NCBI GenBank assembly: GCA_036505295.1
Contig: DASXTQ010000117.1
Coordinates: forward strand, 1-19,860
DNA length: 19,860 bases
Direction: 5' to 3'
Source of the DNA: WS-7 sp036505295
GTDB lineage: Bacteria > Eisenbacteria > RBG-16-71-46 > SZUA-252
Shown here: positions 1 to 7,656 of the stretch, in pieces
Position numbering within the stretch: the first letter of the stretch is position 1
How the letters are laid out: each line of letters starts with the position of its first letter
Notes under the pieces: generated by a model
Told to the model about the DNA's origin: nothing
Database searches by the model: none
Seen by the model: only the letters and a program-made list of their open reading frames with translations
Program-made: the position numbers and the translations under genes

Positions 1-999
1 GCTACCATGGGGACTGCCATGCGCACGTCGGGAGACGATGTGCTGGTGCGCAGCCAGAGCTACACGCATCCGCCCGCCCTGTACCGCTACGGCTCGGACC
101 GCACGGGCCTTCAGGAGACGGCGCTCGCGCAGGTCTCCCCCGCCGACTTCGGCGACTGCGAGGTCCGCCGCGAGTTCGCGACGGCGCCCGATGGCACGAA
201 GCTGCCCCTCAACATCATCATGCGAAAAGACACCAAGCTCGACGGACGCGCCCCGACGGTCCTCTACGGCTACGGGAGCTACGGGCTCAGCGAGCAGCCG
301 TATTTCCAGCCCGATCTCAAGGTCTGGCTCGAGCAGGGAGGCATCTACGTGGACGCGAGCATTCGCGGAGGCGGCGAATTCGGCGACGCATGGCACCAGG
401 CCGCGAGGCTCGGAACGAAGAAGGTTTCGATGGACGATTTCGCCTCGTGCGCGCGCTATCTCGTCGAGAGGGGCTATACGAGCAAGGAGCGGCTCGCGAT
501 CGAGGGGGGAAGCGCGGGCGGGCTCCTGGTCTACGGCACGTTGGTCCACTACCCCGATTTCATGCAGGCCGCGGTCGCCCATGTCGGGTATGGCGACGTG
601 TTGCGGACCGAGCTCTCTCCAAACGGAGAATTCAACACCACCGAGTTCGGAACCGTGAAGGACTCGGTCCAATTCCGCGGGATGTACGGCTATTCCCCCT
701 ACCACCACGTGAAGGATGAAAAGACCTATCCCTCGGTGCTCGCGCTCACAGGGGTCAACGATCCGAGGGTGCCGGCTTGGGAAACGTTCAAGATGGTCGC
801 GCGGCTTCAGGCAACCAAGTCGCCGAATCCGGTTCTCATGAGGGTGAGCTACGACTCGGGCCACGGTGGCGGCACCGCGCTGTCGGAGCGCGACCAGCAG
901 ACGGCGGACGTGCTCCTGTTCCTCTTCGACCGTCTCGGCGTCAAGTACCGTCCCGTCCAGCGCGAAGGGGAATCCGGGAAGTCGGCCCCGAGCCTGTGA
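1..999 (+). CDS. Prolyl oligopeptidase family serine peptidase (S9A), C-terminal part, 5' end outside window
   Basis: This is the C-terminal catalytic alpha/beta-hydrolase domain of a prolyl oligopeptidase-type peptidase, which cleaves after proline in short peptides. The frame is open from base 1, so the gene starts upstream and its beta-propeller domain is mostly missing. Counting from the Met at base 7, the nucleophile is Ser169 in GGSAGG (the family usually has GGSNGG), the acid is Asp252 in VNDPRVP, and the base is His286 in GHGGG. The blocks YGYGSYG and IRGGGEFG are also typical of S9A. The stop overlaps the next gene start by four bases (GTGA), so the two are probably co-transcribed and translationally coupled. 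No signal peptide can be judged because the N-terminus is absent. Family assignment is secure; the exact substrate is not. Confidence 0.93.
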   Translation, partial: ATMGTAMRTSGDDVLVRSQSYTHPPALYRYGSDRTGLQETALAQVSPADFGDCEVRREFATAPDGTKLPLNIIMRKDTKLDGRAPTVLYGYGSYGLSEQPYFQPDLKVWLEQGGIYVDASIRGGGEFGDAWHQAARLGTKKVSMDDFASCARYLVERGYTSKERLAIEGGSAGGLLVYGTLVHYPDFMQAAVAHVGYGDVLRTELSPNGEFNTTEFGTVKDSVQFRGMYGYSPYHHVKDEKTYPSVLALTGVNDPRVPAWETFKMVARLQATKSPNPVLMRVSYDSGHGGGTALSERDQQTADVLLFLFDRLGVKYRPVQREGESGKSAPSL

Positions 1000-1592
1000 C
1001 CGAGGCGGCCGATCCGATCGCGCTGTTTCGGGAGTGGGCCGCGCTCGCCAAACGCCCCGATATCCCGGAGCCGGATGCGGCCGCGCTCGCGACGGTCGGT
1101 CAGGACGGACGGCCATCGGTCCGAATGGTCTTGGTCCGGGCCGCGGATGATCGCGGATTCGTCTTCTACACCAACCTCGGGAGCCGAAAAGGAGCGGATC
1201 TTCTGAGCGGCGGGAGCGAGGGCGCCCCGGCCGCGCTCTGCTTCTGGTGGCCCCCTCTAGCCAAACAGATACGGGTGGAGGGCAGGGCGAAGCTCGTGTC
1301 CGACGCGGAAGCGGACGCCTATTGGGCGGGCCGCGCCCGGGACTCGCAGGTCGGCGCTTGGACGTCGCGCCAGAGCGCCGAGTTGCCGCGGGGACGCGAG
1401 GAGCTCACGGCGCGCTTCGCGGAGCTCGACAAGAGTCTCCCTGAAAAAGTGCCGCGCCCGCGCTTCTGGGGCGGCTTCAGAATCGAGCCGCAGCGAATCG
1501 AGTTCTGGGAAGGTCGTCCCCACCGACTCCACCATCGCGTGCTCTACTCGCGCGAGGGACCTGGATGGGCCGCGAGAATCCTGAGCCCGTAA
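996..1592 (+). CDS. pdxH: Pyridoxamine 5'-phosphate oxidase
   Basis: A 198-residue FMN enzyme that oxidises pyridoxamine or pyridoxine 5'-phosphate to pyridoxal 5'-phosphate in the cytoplasm. The family signature is clear: the FMN-binding stretch with RMVLVRAADDRGFVFYTN and the following SRKGADL, the QIRVEGRA strand, SRQSAEL in the middle, and the C-terminal active-site block FWEGRPHRLHHR ending in ILSP. I chose the GTG at 996 because it overlaps the upstream stop as GTGA, has a GGGAAG stretch at 976-981 that can act as a ribosome site, and gives a length near the family norm (about 200-220). The frame is open further upstream, to 777, but that extension runs inside the peptidase gene and encodes nothing PdxH-like. 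The C-terminus overlaps the following membrane gene by 28 bases. Confidence 0.95.
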   Translation: MTEAADPIALFREWAALAKRPDIPEPDAAALATVGQDGRPSVRMVLVRAADDRGFVFYTNLGSRKGADLLSGGSEGAPAALCFWWPPLAKQIRVEGRAKLVSDAEADAYWAGRARDSQVGAWTSRQSAELPRGREELTARFAELDKSLPEKVPRPRFWGGFRIEPQRIEFWEGRPHRLHHRVLYSREGPGWAARILSP

Positions 1593-2341
1593 GCCGGCCC
1601 TCGCCGCCCATCGAGGCAACGCTCGGCTGGCTGGGAATCGCGTTCGCGGCGCTCTATCTCGCCTCCGTCTACGTCAAGACTCCCATCCTGCGCCCCGGTC
1701 TCACCGTGGGCGATCTCATCGACGCTGCGACCCCGTTCGTTCTGGTCTTTCTATACGCGCGGGTCGTGCGAGCGCTTCGGGTCTGCTCATCGGGCCACCG
1801 CCCGGACTCCCTTCGAATCCTCCATTTCGGGCGCATGCTCCTCGCCGCTGGGGGTCTCGCCCTCGTGCTGGGGCACGGGATGCACGTGGCGGCGAACTCC
1901 ATCCATGACGCGATCACGCGGGCACGGCTTTCCGATCCATTCGGCCTCGTCAACTGGTGGGACGAGCGGGTCTCGCATTACGTCATCGATTCTTCCAAGG
2001 TCGTGATCTGCGCGGCCCTCACCCTTCTCGAACCGAGGTCGCATGCGTCGGAGGCGGCGCCTGGGGAATCGCGGACCACGCTCCTCATGACCGGCGCGGT
2101 CTGTTATGGGTTCATCTACTTCGCGGCGGGGGTCGAAGGCCGGACCGTTCCACTCCTGCTTCCGTTCGGTGCAGCCTATCTGATCTGGGCATTCACCCGC
2201 GGTCGTCCTTGGAGCCCGGTGCGACGTTTCTTCGGCGTGGGGGCCGCCGTATCGATTCTTCTCTTCGCGATCTGGGGAGTCTCGCACAGGGGCTTTCCGG
2301 AATTCAGCGCCGTTGGAATGATCCCGCACGGCGGACCTTAA
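1565..2341 (+). CDS. Unrecognised multi-pass membrane protein with conserved-looking histidines
   Basis: A 258-residue integral membrane protein that I do not recognise. About seven hydrophobic segments are visible, near residues 18-37, 50-67, 88-108, 138-153, 171-190, 194-210 and 222-240. The third runs into HGMHVAANSIHD (His104, His107, Asn111, His114, Asp115); a further SHYVID segment follows, and two histidines lie near the C-terminus (VSHRGFPEF and MIPHGG). Clustered polar histidines at helix ends suggest metal or haem binding, or a membrane hydrolase such as the alkaline-ceramidase-like seven-helix proteins. That is speculation from topology only. The start has GAGGGA five bases upstream and overlaps pdxH by 28 bases. 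The next gene, a DUF2269 membrane protein, begins 16 bases after the stop, so the two may work together. Confidence 0.8.
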   Translation: MGRENPEPVSRPSPPIEATLGWLGIAFAALYLASVYVKTPILRPGLTVGDLIDAATPFVLVFLYARVVRALRVCSSGHRPDSLRILHFGRMLLAAGGLALVLGHGMHVAANSIHDAITRARLSDPFGLVNWWDERVSHYVIDSSKVVICAALTLLEPRSHASEAAPGESRTTLLMTGAVCYGFIYFAAGVEGRTVPLLLPFGAAYLIWAFTRGRPWSPVRRFFGVGAAVSILLFAIWGVSHRGFPEFSAVGMIPHGGP

Positions 2342-2357
2342 CGATCGGAGTGTCTCG

Positions 2358-2855
2358 ATGAGCCCACACATGGTTCTCGGCTTCAAGCTCCTCCACGTGC
2401 TCGCTGTCGCGCTCTTCCTGGGAAACATCACGACCGGAGTTTTCTGGAAGGCGCACGCGGACCACTCCCGAAACCCGGCAATTATCGGACATACGCTCGA
2501 GGGACTCATCCAGGCCGACCGGCTGTTCACGATGCCGCCGATCATCTTCATCCTGGTCGGGGGGTTTGGGGCCGCGATCGGCGGCCGTTTCCCGATCCTC
2601 GGCACCGGATGGATCTTCTGGTCCATCGTTCTCTTCACGATCTCCGGCTTCGCGTTCATGATGCACGTGGCCCCGGCCCAGAGGGGCATGCTGGCGCTCG
2701 TGAGGAAGAGCGGCGATTCCCTGGATTGGGCCGCCTACCGATCGCTTTCCCGGCGGTGGGAGATCTGGGGCGCAGTGGCGCTCGCCGCGCCGGCGTTGGC
2801 CGCGGCGCTCATGATCATGAAGCCGGCGCTGCCGGGCCTGCGCGATCTGTTCTAG
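2358..2855 (+). CDS. DUF2269 family integral membrane protein
   Basis: A 165-residue membrane protein with about four helices (near residues 6-25, 56-76, 82-103 and 133-152). The pattern KLLHVLAVALFLGN at the N-terminus, the mid-protein QADRLFTMPP and the third helix with FMMHVAPAQRGM resemble the DUF2269 family of predicted integral membrane proteins; the biochemical role of that family is not known to me. Histidines within helices (His13 in LLHV, and the MMHV histidine) would be compatible with haem or metal binding, but that is inference. The start ATG is preceded by CGGAG. It is the last gene of the plus-strand run that begins with the peptidase and is followed by a clear hairpin. Confidence 0.8.
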   Translation: MSPHMVLGFKLLHVLAVALFLGNITTGVFWKAHADHSRNPAIIGHTLEGLIQADRLFTMPPIIFILVGGFGAAIGGRFPILGTGWIFWSIVLFTISGFAFMMHVAPAQRGMLALVRKSGDSLDWAAYRSLSRRWEIWGAVALAAPALAAALMIMKPALPGLRDLF

Positions 2856-2878
2856 ACGGGGAACCCTTTGAGAAGGAA

Positions 2879-2904
2879 GCCCCGGTCCGCGACGGGACCG
2901 GGGC
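2879..2904. terminator. Hairpin terminator between convergent genes
   Basis: A perfect 10-bp stem (GCCCCGGTCC at 2879-2888 with GGACCGGGGC at 2895-2904) closes a six-base loop. It lies between the stop of the DUF2269 gene and the stop of the minus-strand DUF4331 gene, so it can serve both directions. Only weak T-rich stretches flank it, so the termination strength is uncertain. Confidence 0.7.
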
Positions 2905-2924
2905 CTTGGATGGGCTTTACCCTC

Positions 2925-4670
2925 TCAGTTCAATACGACTTTCTTCTCGACCGATTCACCTCCCGAGGTAAATCTCGCGAAGTAGATTCCCTTCGCCACC
3001 TGCGACCCGTCCGCCGCCCGGCCATCCCAACGGGCGGTGAAGGACCCCGGCGCCGCATCCTGGTCTACGAGGGTGCGAACCAGCCTGCCCTGCGCGTCAT
3101 AGAGCCGGAGCGAGACGCGGCCCGCCTTGGGAATCGTGAACTCGAGCTTGCTCGAGGGAGAAGGATTCTGCCCCGCGAGCCGCAAGGAGAGCTTCGGCGC
3201 GCCGGCGGGGTCGGCCGTGGCGGCGCCGGCCGTCTGCATGGAGGCTGTGGCCGGGACGGACGCGGCATGGATCGGCTCCTCGCGATGGTGTTGGTGCGCG
3301 AAGGGTGAGTGAGGCGGCGCGACGTACGGGAAGTACGGCAGGAAGGGAAGATCGTTCTCATCCACGCCGTCCCCAAGCGCGTTCGCGGGTGAGTTGTTGA
3401 AATCGGGCGTCAGGACGTAGCCGCCCGCGGCGGCGCGTTCCTCGACATCCACGACGTCGTCCGCGAGCCTGCGACCGTTCGGGAACCCCGAGGCGTCCCC
3501 CGCGATCACCCCGAGCCGGTTGGGGTTCTCGGTGTTGGGGGCGATCGCCATGTTGAGCCGGAGCATCTCGCAGGGAACCTGCCTCGGATTCGCGGGCTTG
3601 TTCACGCCGGGAATGCCGGTCAGGAAAACCGACACGAGATCGTTCCGCGGGGTGGTCGGAATCGGCAGGCCGTAGAGGAGGTTGAAGAGCTTCGGTAGCT
3701 CGGGGTCGGTGACGTAGCTCAGAAACGAGGCGTCACCGGTCGGCTTCGTGTGATTGAACCTGTCCTTGGCGCCGAGAGGAATCACGACCTCGTTCACCAG
3801 CGGCATGCCCAGACGCGAGACCTGAACGTCCGGCCCTGTGTTCAACACCGTTCCGTCCTCGTTCAGCACGCGCACTCTCGAGCGCTCCGCCGAATCGTAG
3901 ATCCCGATCACGGAGTTGCGCGCGTTCGGGGCCAGGCCGTCTTTGGTGAGCTTCGTCATGGGCACCTGGATCGCGATCGTCATCACGTTGAACCCGCCGA
4001 CGCCGTCGACACCGCCCCCCATGTTGCCCGGGATCCGGCGAATCGTGAGCAGGTCGAAGACCGCGCCCAGGTCGACGAAGAAGGGATCGTCCCTCGGCCC
4101 GACGAAGATCTTCGTCCCGTCCGGAAGCGTCGTGACGGCGGCCTGGGCCAGGTCGTTGTAGCTCGGCATGGAGGCGGGGCCGACGTTATTCGGCGCAACC
4201 GCGCCGTCCCTCACGAGGACCGTCGGCGAGCCGTTATCCAAGCGGGTGAGCGTGTAGGTCTGGCGCACGTTGAGATCCGGATCGTCCAGCGACGTCACCA
4301 TGCCCGTGTTGTAGAGAAACGTCGCGGGATTTCTGCGGGTCGTCTTGAACTTGAACTGATAGCGGATGTGGTCGAGACAGTCTCCGGCGTTATCGATGTT
4401 GATGTAGTACTCGACATCCTCATCGAACGTGTAGAAATTCGGCCCGCCGTTCGGCTCGAGAAGAGGGATCCAATTCCCGACGAACGTCACCTTGTCCGGC
4501 GCGTCGGGCGCTATGAACGCGTAGAGATCGGTGTCGTCGGCCAGCCGATCCTTGGCTGTGCCGGGCGCCTCGCTGTGGCTCGACGCCCCCGTCGTGGCCG
4601 GCATGGCCGACGAGAGCGCGAGCGCCCCTAGGATGAACGCTGCCCCCCTGATGAATCGAAGATGCCTCAT
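2925..4670 (-). CDS. Exported DUF4331 protein with His-rich linker and C-terminal FlgD-like / sorting-type Ig domain
   Basis: A 581-residue exported protein. The N-terminus is a signal peptide (MRHLRFIRGAAFILGALALSS, cleavage probably near TGA/SSH). It is followed by the DUF4331 hallmark with SSHSEAPG, DTDLYAFIAPD, LEPNGGPNFYTF and an acidic YYINIDNAGD segment, filling roughly residues 30-430. A linker rich in His and Pro (HSPFAHQHHREE) comes next. The last 80 or so residues form a FlgD-like Ig fold with LYDAQGRLVRTL, WDGRAADGS and GIYFARF, a type often used as a C-terminal sorting or anchoring module in FCB bacteria. I chose the ATG at 4670 because GGGGG sits about seven bases upstream and it gives a good signal peptide; an in-frame ATG at 4685 is possible. 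The gene is divergent from a DUF4198-HupE metal pair. The function of DUF4331 is not established. Confidence 0.88.
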   Translation of the reverse strand: MRHLRFIRGAAFILGALALSSAMPATTGASSHSEAPGTAKDRLADDTDLYAFIAPDAPDKVTFVGNWIPLLEPNGGPNFYTFDEDVEYYINIDNAGDCLDHIRYQFKFKTTRRNPATFLYNTGMVTSLDDPDLNVRQTYTLTRLDNGSPTVLVRDGAVAPNNVGPASMPSYNDLAQAAVTTLPDGTKIFVGPRDDPFFVDLGAVFDLLTIRRIPGNMGGGVDGVGGFNVMTIAIQVPMTKLTKDGLAPNARNSVIGIYDSAERSRVRVLNEDGTVLNTGPDVQVSRLGMPLVNEVVIPLGAKDRFNHTKPTGDASFLSYVTDPELPKLFNLLYGLPIPTTPRNDLVSVFLTGIPGVNKPANPRQVPCEMLRLNMAIAPNTENPNRLGVIAGDASGFPNGRRLADDVVDVEERAAAGGYVLTPDFNNSPANALGDGVDENDLPFLPYFPYVAPPHSPFAHQHHREEPIHAASVPATASMQTAGAATADPAGAPKLSLRLAGQNPSPSSKLEFTIPKAGRVSLRLYDAQGRLVRTLVDQDAAPGSFTARWDGRAADGSQVAKGIYFARFTSGGESVEKKVVLN

Positions 4671-4736
4671 TGGAAACCCCCTCATGGCGCGCGAAGCGCG
4701 GCTCCGGGTGAAGATGGCCCGGGGATTCCGGGCCCG

Positions 4737-4860
4737 ACACCTCCACTACGGCGCACCCCGATCGCCGGATGAGGGGCGAGGAAAAAATCCGCGACGCGGA
4801 GGGTCCCGAAAAAGACCGCCCCGCTCATCCGCGTCGCTCTCCGCTCCGTAATGGAGGTGT
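4737..4860. repeat. Long imperfect inverted repeat in divergent control region
   Basis: Outer arms ACACCTCCACTACGG (4737-4751) and CCGTAATGGAGGTGT (4846-4860) match at 14 of 15 positions. Inside, CGGATGAG with GGGGCG on the left can pair with CGCCCC and CTCATCCG on the right, and the centre holds TCCGC-GAC-GCGGA and two A-runs. The whole can form a stem of about 124 bases with internal loops. It lies between the DUF4331 gene and the DUF4198-HupE pair, so it may be a 5' leader structure, a regulator target or a small non-autonomous element. No target-site duplication was seen at its ends. Confidence 0.6.
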
Positions 4861-4913
4861 TCCGGCAGGCGACAGAGGATGGCAGGCCACAGAGGATGCG
4901 AGGGGCTCCCCCC

Positions 4914-5774
4914 ATGACACGAACGTTCCGCCAATGGGTCATTCAAGGAGCGATGCTGGCCGCGGCCCTCATTGCCGCGGGTCAGCCGCGAGCCGCGGGC
5001 GCCCATGAATTCTGGCTCTCCCCTTCCAGCTACCGCCAATCCAAAGGGGACACGCTTGAGATCGCAGCATTCGTGGGAACAGGATTCCGCGGGGAGGGAA
5101 GCCCCTATACCGCGACCCGCACACGCTCCTTCGAGCTTCTTGGCGCGAAGAAGCTCGACCTGACGCCGGCGACTTTGAACGGCGAGCTGGTCTTCGCGCG
5201 GTTCATCGGTGCGGACGCCGGCGGCGCGCTGGTCGCCTACGAATCGGGGTTCACGCAGCTCACCCTTCCCGCTCCCGATTTCGATCGCTACCTGGACCTC
5301 GAGGGGTTGACCCTGCCTCGCGCGGCGCGCGCGAGATTGGGCGCGAGAGCGGGAGATGGGCGCGAGCGATACGCGCGGTGCGCCAAGACCTGGATCGGCG
5401 GGACCGACCGGACGCGCGCGCTCCGTGCGGCCGGGCTCACGCTCGAGGTCGTGCCCCTCGACGCTCCCTCGGCGGGTAGGCCCCTTCGGGTCCGGGTGCT
5501 CTTCCGAAGGAAGCCTCTGGCGGGCGCGCTCGTTCGCGCCTGGTGCGCCCCGCTCGGACGCGGCTGGGCGCCCCGCGACGAAGCCGTGCGCGATTCGGCA
5601 GGACCGCGGGTAGAGGCCCGCAGCGACCGGGAGGGGGTCGCGACGATACCCATTTCCGGCATGGGCGAGTGGCTCATCGGCGTCGTCCACATGGTGCCCT
5701 GTCGCGAACGGGACGCAGCCGACTGGGAGAGCTACTGGGCCTCGCTGACCTTCGCCCCTGAGCCTCTCCGGTGA
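4914..5774 (+). CDS. Exported DUF4198 protein (metal-uptake associated)
   Basis: A 286-residue exported protein. From the ATG at 4914 it begins with a signal peptide (MTRTFRQWVIQGAMLAAALI, cleavage probably after RAAGA) and the mature chain starts HEFWLSPSSY, typical of DUF4198 proteins. Further family-like blocks are FARFIGADAG, FDRYLDLEGL, RERYARCAKTWI, a beta-rich second half resembling a carboxypeptidase-regulatory or Ig fold (LRVRVLFRRKPLAGALV), and a C-terminal ESYWASLTF. I chose 4914 over the ATG at 4851 because GAGGGG lies about eight bases upstream and the signal peptide then starts correctly. Its stop overlaps the HupE-like gene start as GTGA. DUF4198 members often sit beside nickel/cobalt transporters, so a periplasmic metal-delivery role is likely but inferred. 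Confidence 0.88.
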   Translation: MTRTFRQWVIQGAMLAAALIAAGQPRAAGAHEFWLSPSSYRQSKGDTLEIAAFVGTGFRGEGSPYTATRTRSFELLGAKKLDLTPATLNGELVFARFIGADAGGALVAYESGFTQLTLPAPDFDRYLDLEGLTLPRAARARLGARAGDGRERYARCAKTWIGGTDRTRALRAAGLTLEVVPLDAPSAGRPLRVRVLFRRKPLAGALVRAWCAPLGRGWAPRDEAVRDSAGPRVEARSDREGVATIPISGMGEWLIGVVHMVPCRERDAADWESYWASLTFAPEPLR

Positions 5775-6889
5775 GAAGCATCCTTGCCCGTCTGGGCGCG
5801 CGGATCGCGCGGGGGGCTCCCGCCCTAGCCGTTGCCGCGTTCGCCCTCACCGCAGCCGCCCCTCCCCGCGCGCTCGCGCACGATCAGCCCTACAGCTTCA
5901 TCGACCTGCGCCTGGATGAGCACAAGCTTCAGGGAAAGGCGGTGGCGCACGTCGTCGACGTCGCGCACGAGCTCGGCCTCACGACGCCCGACTCCCTGCT
6001 CCGCCAGGGGAATCTCGACCGCTGTGGAGCGAGGGTCGAAGCCCTGCTCTCGAACCGTTTCGCGATTCGAGCGGATGGGGTGGGTCTCCGGCCGCGCTGG
6101 AAGGGGATCGAGCCTCTGCCCGGGCGCCGGAGCATCGTCGCGCGATTCGATGTGCCCTGGGAACGGATCCCCGGCAAGCTCCACGTCGCGTGCGCGCTAT
6201 TCCGCTACGACCCACAGCACGTGACGTATCTCAACGTCTACGAAGCGGGGCGCCTACGTTACCAGGGTCTCCTGGATGCAACCCGGTCGAACGTGGAGTA
6301 TTTCTCGGGTGGCGGGCAGGGGCGCCTTGCGTTGATCGGGAGGTTCGTGGGCGAGGGAATCCACCACATCTTCACCGGCCCCGATCACATGCTCTTCATC
6401 GTCGGCCTTCTGCTCCTGGGCGGGAGGGTCACCAGACTTCTCAAGATCGTGACCGCCTTTACGGTCGCCCATAGCATCACGCTCGCCCTGGCGACCCTCG
6501 GCGTCCTCAATCCTTCCCCCGGGATCGTCGAGCCCGCGATCGCGCTCACCATCGCCTTCATCGGCGTGGAGAACATCCTCGCGTCCCGTAACGGCCGCGA
6601 CGTACGCGCGCTGATCGCCTTCGGCTTCGGATTGATCCACGGCCTCGGGTTCGCCGGCGTTCTCCGGGAGCTGGGGCTTCCCGCGGGCGCCCGCGCATGG
6701 GCACTTTTCTCGTTCAACGGCGGGGTCGAGGCCGCGCAAAGCGTGATCGTGCTCTCGGTAGCGCCGCTCCTCGCCCTGCTCAAGTCATCGAGCGACGCAT
6801 GGTCGCGCCGCGTCGTCGCGATGGGGTCCTGGTGCGTGATCCTCGCGGGCGCTGTCTGGTTTCTCCGGCGGCTGCTACCGGCGAGCTAG
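5771..6889 (+). CDS. HupE/UreJ family nickel/cobalt permease with N-terminal periplasmic domain
   Basis: A 372-residue membrane transporter. It has a signal peptide (residues 1 to about 36, ending ALA before HDQPYSF), a periplasmic domain of about 150 residues, and a C-terminal HupE/UreJ-2 type domain with about six helices from residue 190. Diagnostic metal motifs are HHIFTGPDHMLF (His198, His199, Asp205, His206), TVAHSITLAL (His234), IAFIGVENI, and FGLIHGLGFAG (His290), followed by FSFNGGVEAAQ. Such proteins import Ni or Co (or export related metals) across the inner membrane. The GTG start overlaps the DUF4198 stop by four bases, so both are one translation-coupled unit. The metal specificity cannot be read from sequence alone, and no urease or hydrogenase gene is in the window. 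Confidence 0.93.
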   Translation: MRSILARLGARIARGAPALAVAAFALTAAAPPRALAHDQPYSFIDLRLDEHKLQGKAVAHVVDVAHELGLTTPDSLLRQGNLDRCGARVEALLSNRFAIRADGVGLRPRWKGIEPLPGRRSIVARFDVPWERIPGKLHVACALFRYDPQHVTYLNVYEAGRLRYQGLLDATRSNVEYFSGGGQGRLALIGRFVGEGIHHIFTGPDHMLFIVGLLLLGGRVTRLLKIVTAFTVAHSITLALATLGVLNPSPGIVEPAIALTIAFIGVENILASRNGRDVRALIAFGFGLIHGLGFAGVLRELGLPAGARAWALFSFNGGVEAAQSVIVLSVAPLLALLKSSSDAWSRRVVAMGSWCVILAGAVWFLRRLLPAS

Positions 6890-6920
6890 GCACCAACCCC
6901 GGTGTGACGTTCCCGGGACC

Positions 6921-7505
6921 CTATCTCACTACGACTCGTTGCCGGCGCGCTTCATGGGGCCCCGCGGTCACTTGACGCCAAAACGAAGCCGGGTCGCTCT
7001 GGCGCAGGCGGGTCGTCTCGGAGATCGAATGGATCGCGAAGAGGATCCCGCAGCCAGTCACGATCCCGGCGTAGAGCTCGCCGCGCGGGGCGGCAGAAGC
7101 GAAGAGCCACGCGAATACGATCGCAATCACGACAACGGCATTCGCAAGCCCGGTCGAAAGCCAGTCGCTCATGGACGGGCTGAACCCCGGCATGATCTCG
7201 AGGTGCCCTAAGCGCGTGAACCACTGCGGACCACCGGCATCACGACCCTCGAAGAATTCCTTCACATAGCCGGCGATCAGGCGGGTCTGCTGCCGTCCGT
7301 GGATGGTCGTATAGAAGCCATAGGCGACGGCAAAGATGACCGGAAGCATGAGAGGCGGCCTCCGCGCGGCGATGGCCCAGGACAGGAGCACCGTGGCAGC
7401 AACGCCGGAGGCGATCCAGCAGAAATGGCTCGTGCGCTCCGCATCGCGCCCGCGATTCATGAGGACGGCATATTCCGTGCGCTCGCTCTCGTTCAGTGAG
7501 GCCAT
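6921..7505 (-). CDS. Unrecognised four-helix membrane protein
   Basis: A 194-residue protein with four hydrophobic segments (about residues 26-45, 50-68, 117-140 and 144-164). It has a short polar N-terminus and a charged cytoplasmic-looking loop (residues 69-110) between helices two and three, with VKEFFEGRDAGGPQWF. The C-terminus is basic (HEARRQRVVVR). I do not recognise a family and give no function. The start is well supported by AAAGGAG seven bases upstream of the ATG. It stands alone on the minus strand, convergent with the HupE-like gene (31 bases between the stops) and divergent from the secreted zinc-finger-like protein. Confidence 0.75.
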   Translation of the reverse strand: MASLNESERTEYAVLMNRGRDAERTSHFCWIASGVAATVLLSWAIAARRPPLMLPVIFAVAYGFYTTIHGRQQTRLIAGYVKEFFEGRDAGGPQWFTRLGHLEIMPGFSPSMSDWLSTGLANAVVVIAIVFAWLFASAAPRGELYAGIVTGCGILFAIHSISETTRLRQSDPASFWRQVTAGPHEARRQRVVVR

Positions 7506-7656
7506 GGATTGACTCCTTTGGTTTGGTTAAGCAGGAAAGCGCCGGCCCCGTCCGGCACTCGTCCTTCTATCGGCAGAATAGGTCGCTCAGTTGAGCCTCG
7601 GAGAGGTGTGGCTGAACCGCGACCGTGGTTTCCTTCCGTCACGGTTCCGGCGGCTA

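Noticed and set aside
777..995. Upstream extension of pdxH
   Set aside because: The segment is inside the peptidase gene and has no PdxH-like sequence; GTG at 996 gives the family length.
4861..4913. Cobalamin or NiCo riboswitch before the DUF4198-HupE pair
   Set aside because: I looked for the B12-box-like and GCAACTGT-like conserved blocks and for the paired NiCo motifs; neither was recognisable, only a short direct repeat of ACAGAGGATG (4872-4881 and 4889-4898).
4746..5690. Long minus-strand open frame opposite the DUF4198 gene
   Set aside because: Antisense shadow; the plus strand shows a signal peptide and DUF4198 motifs.
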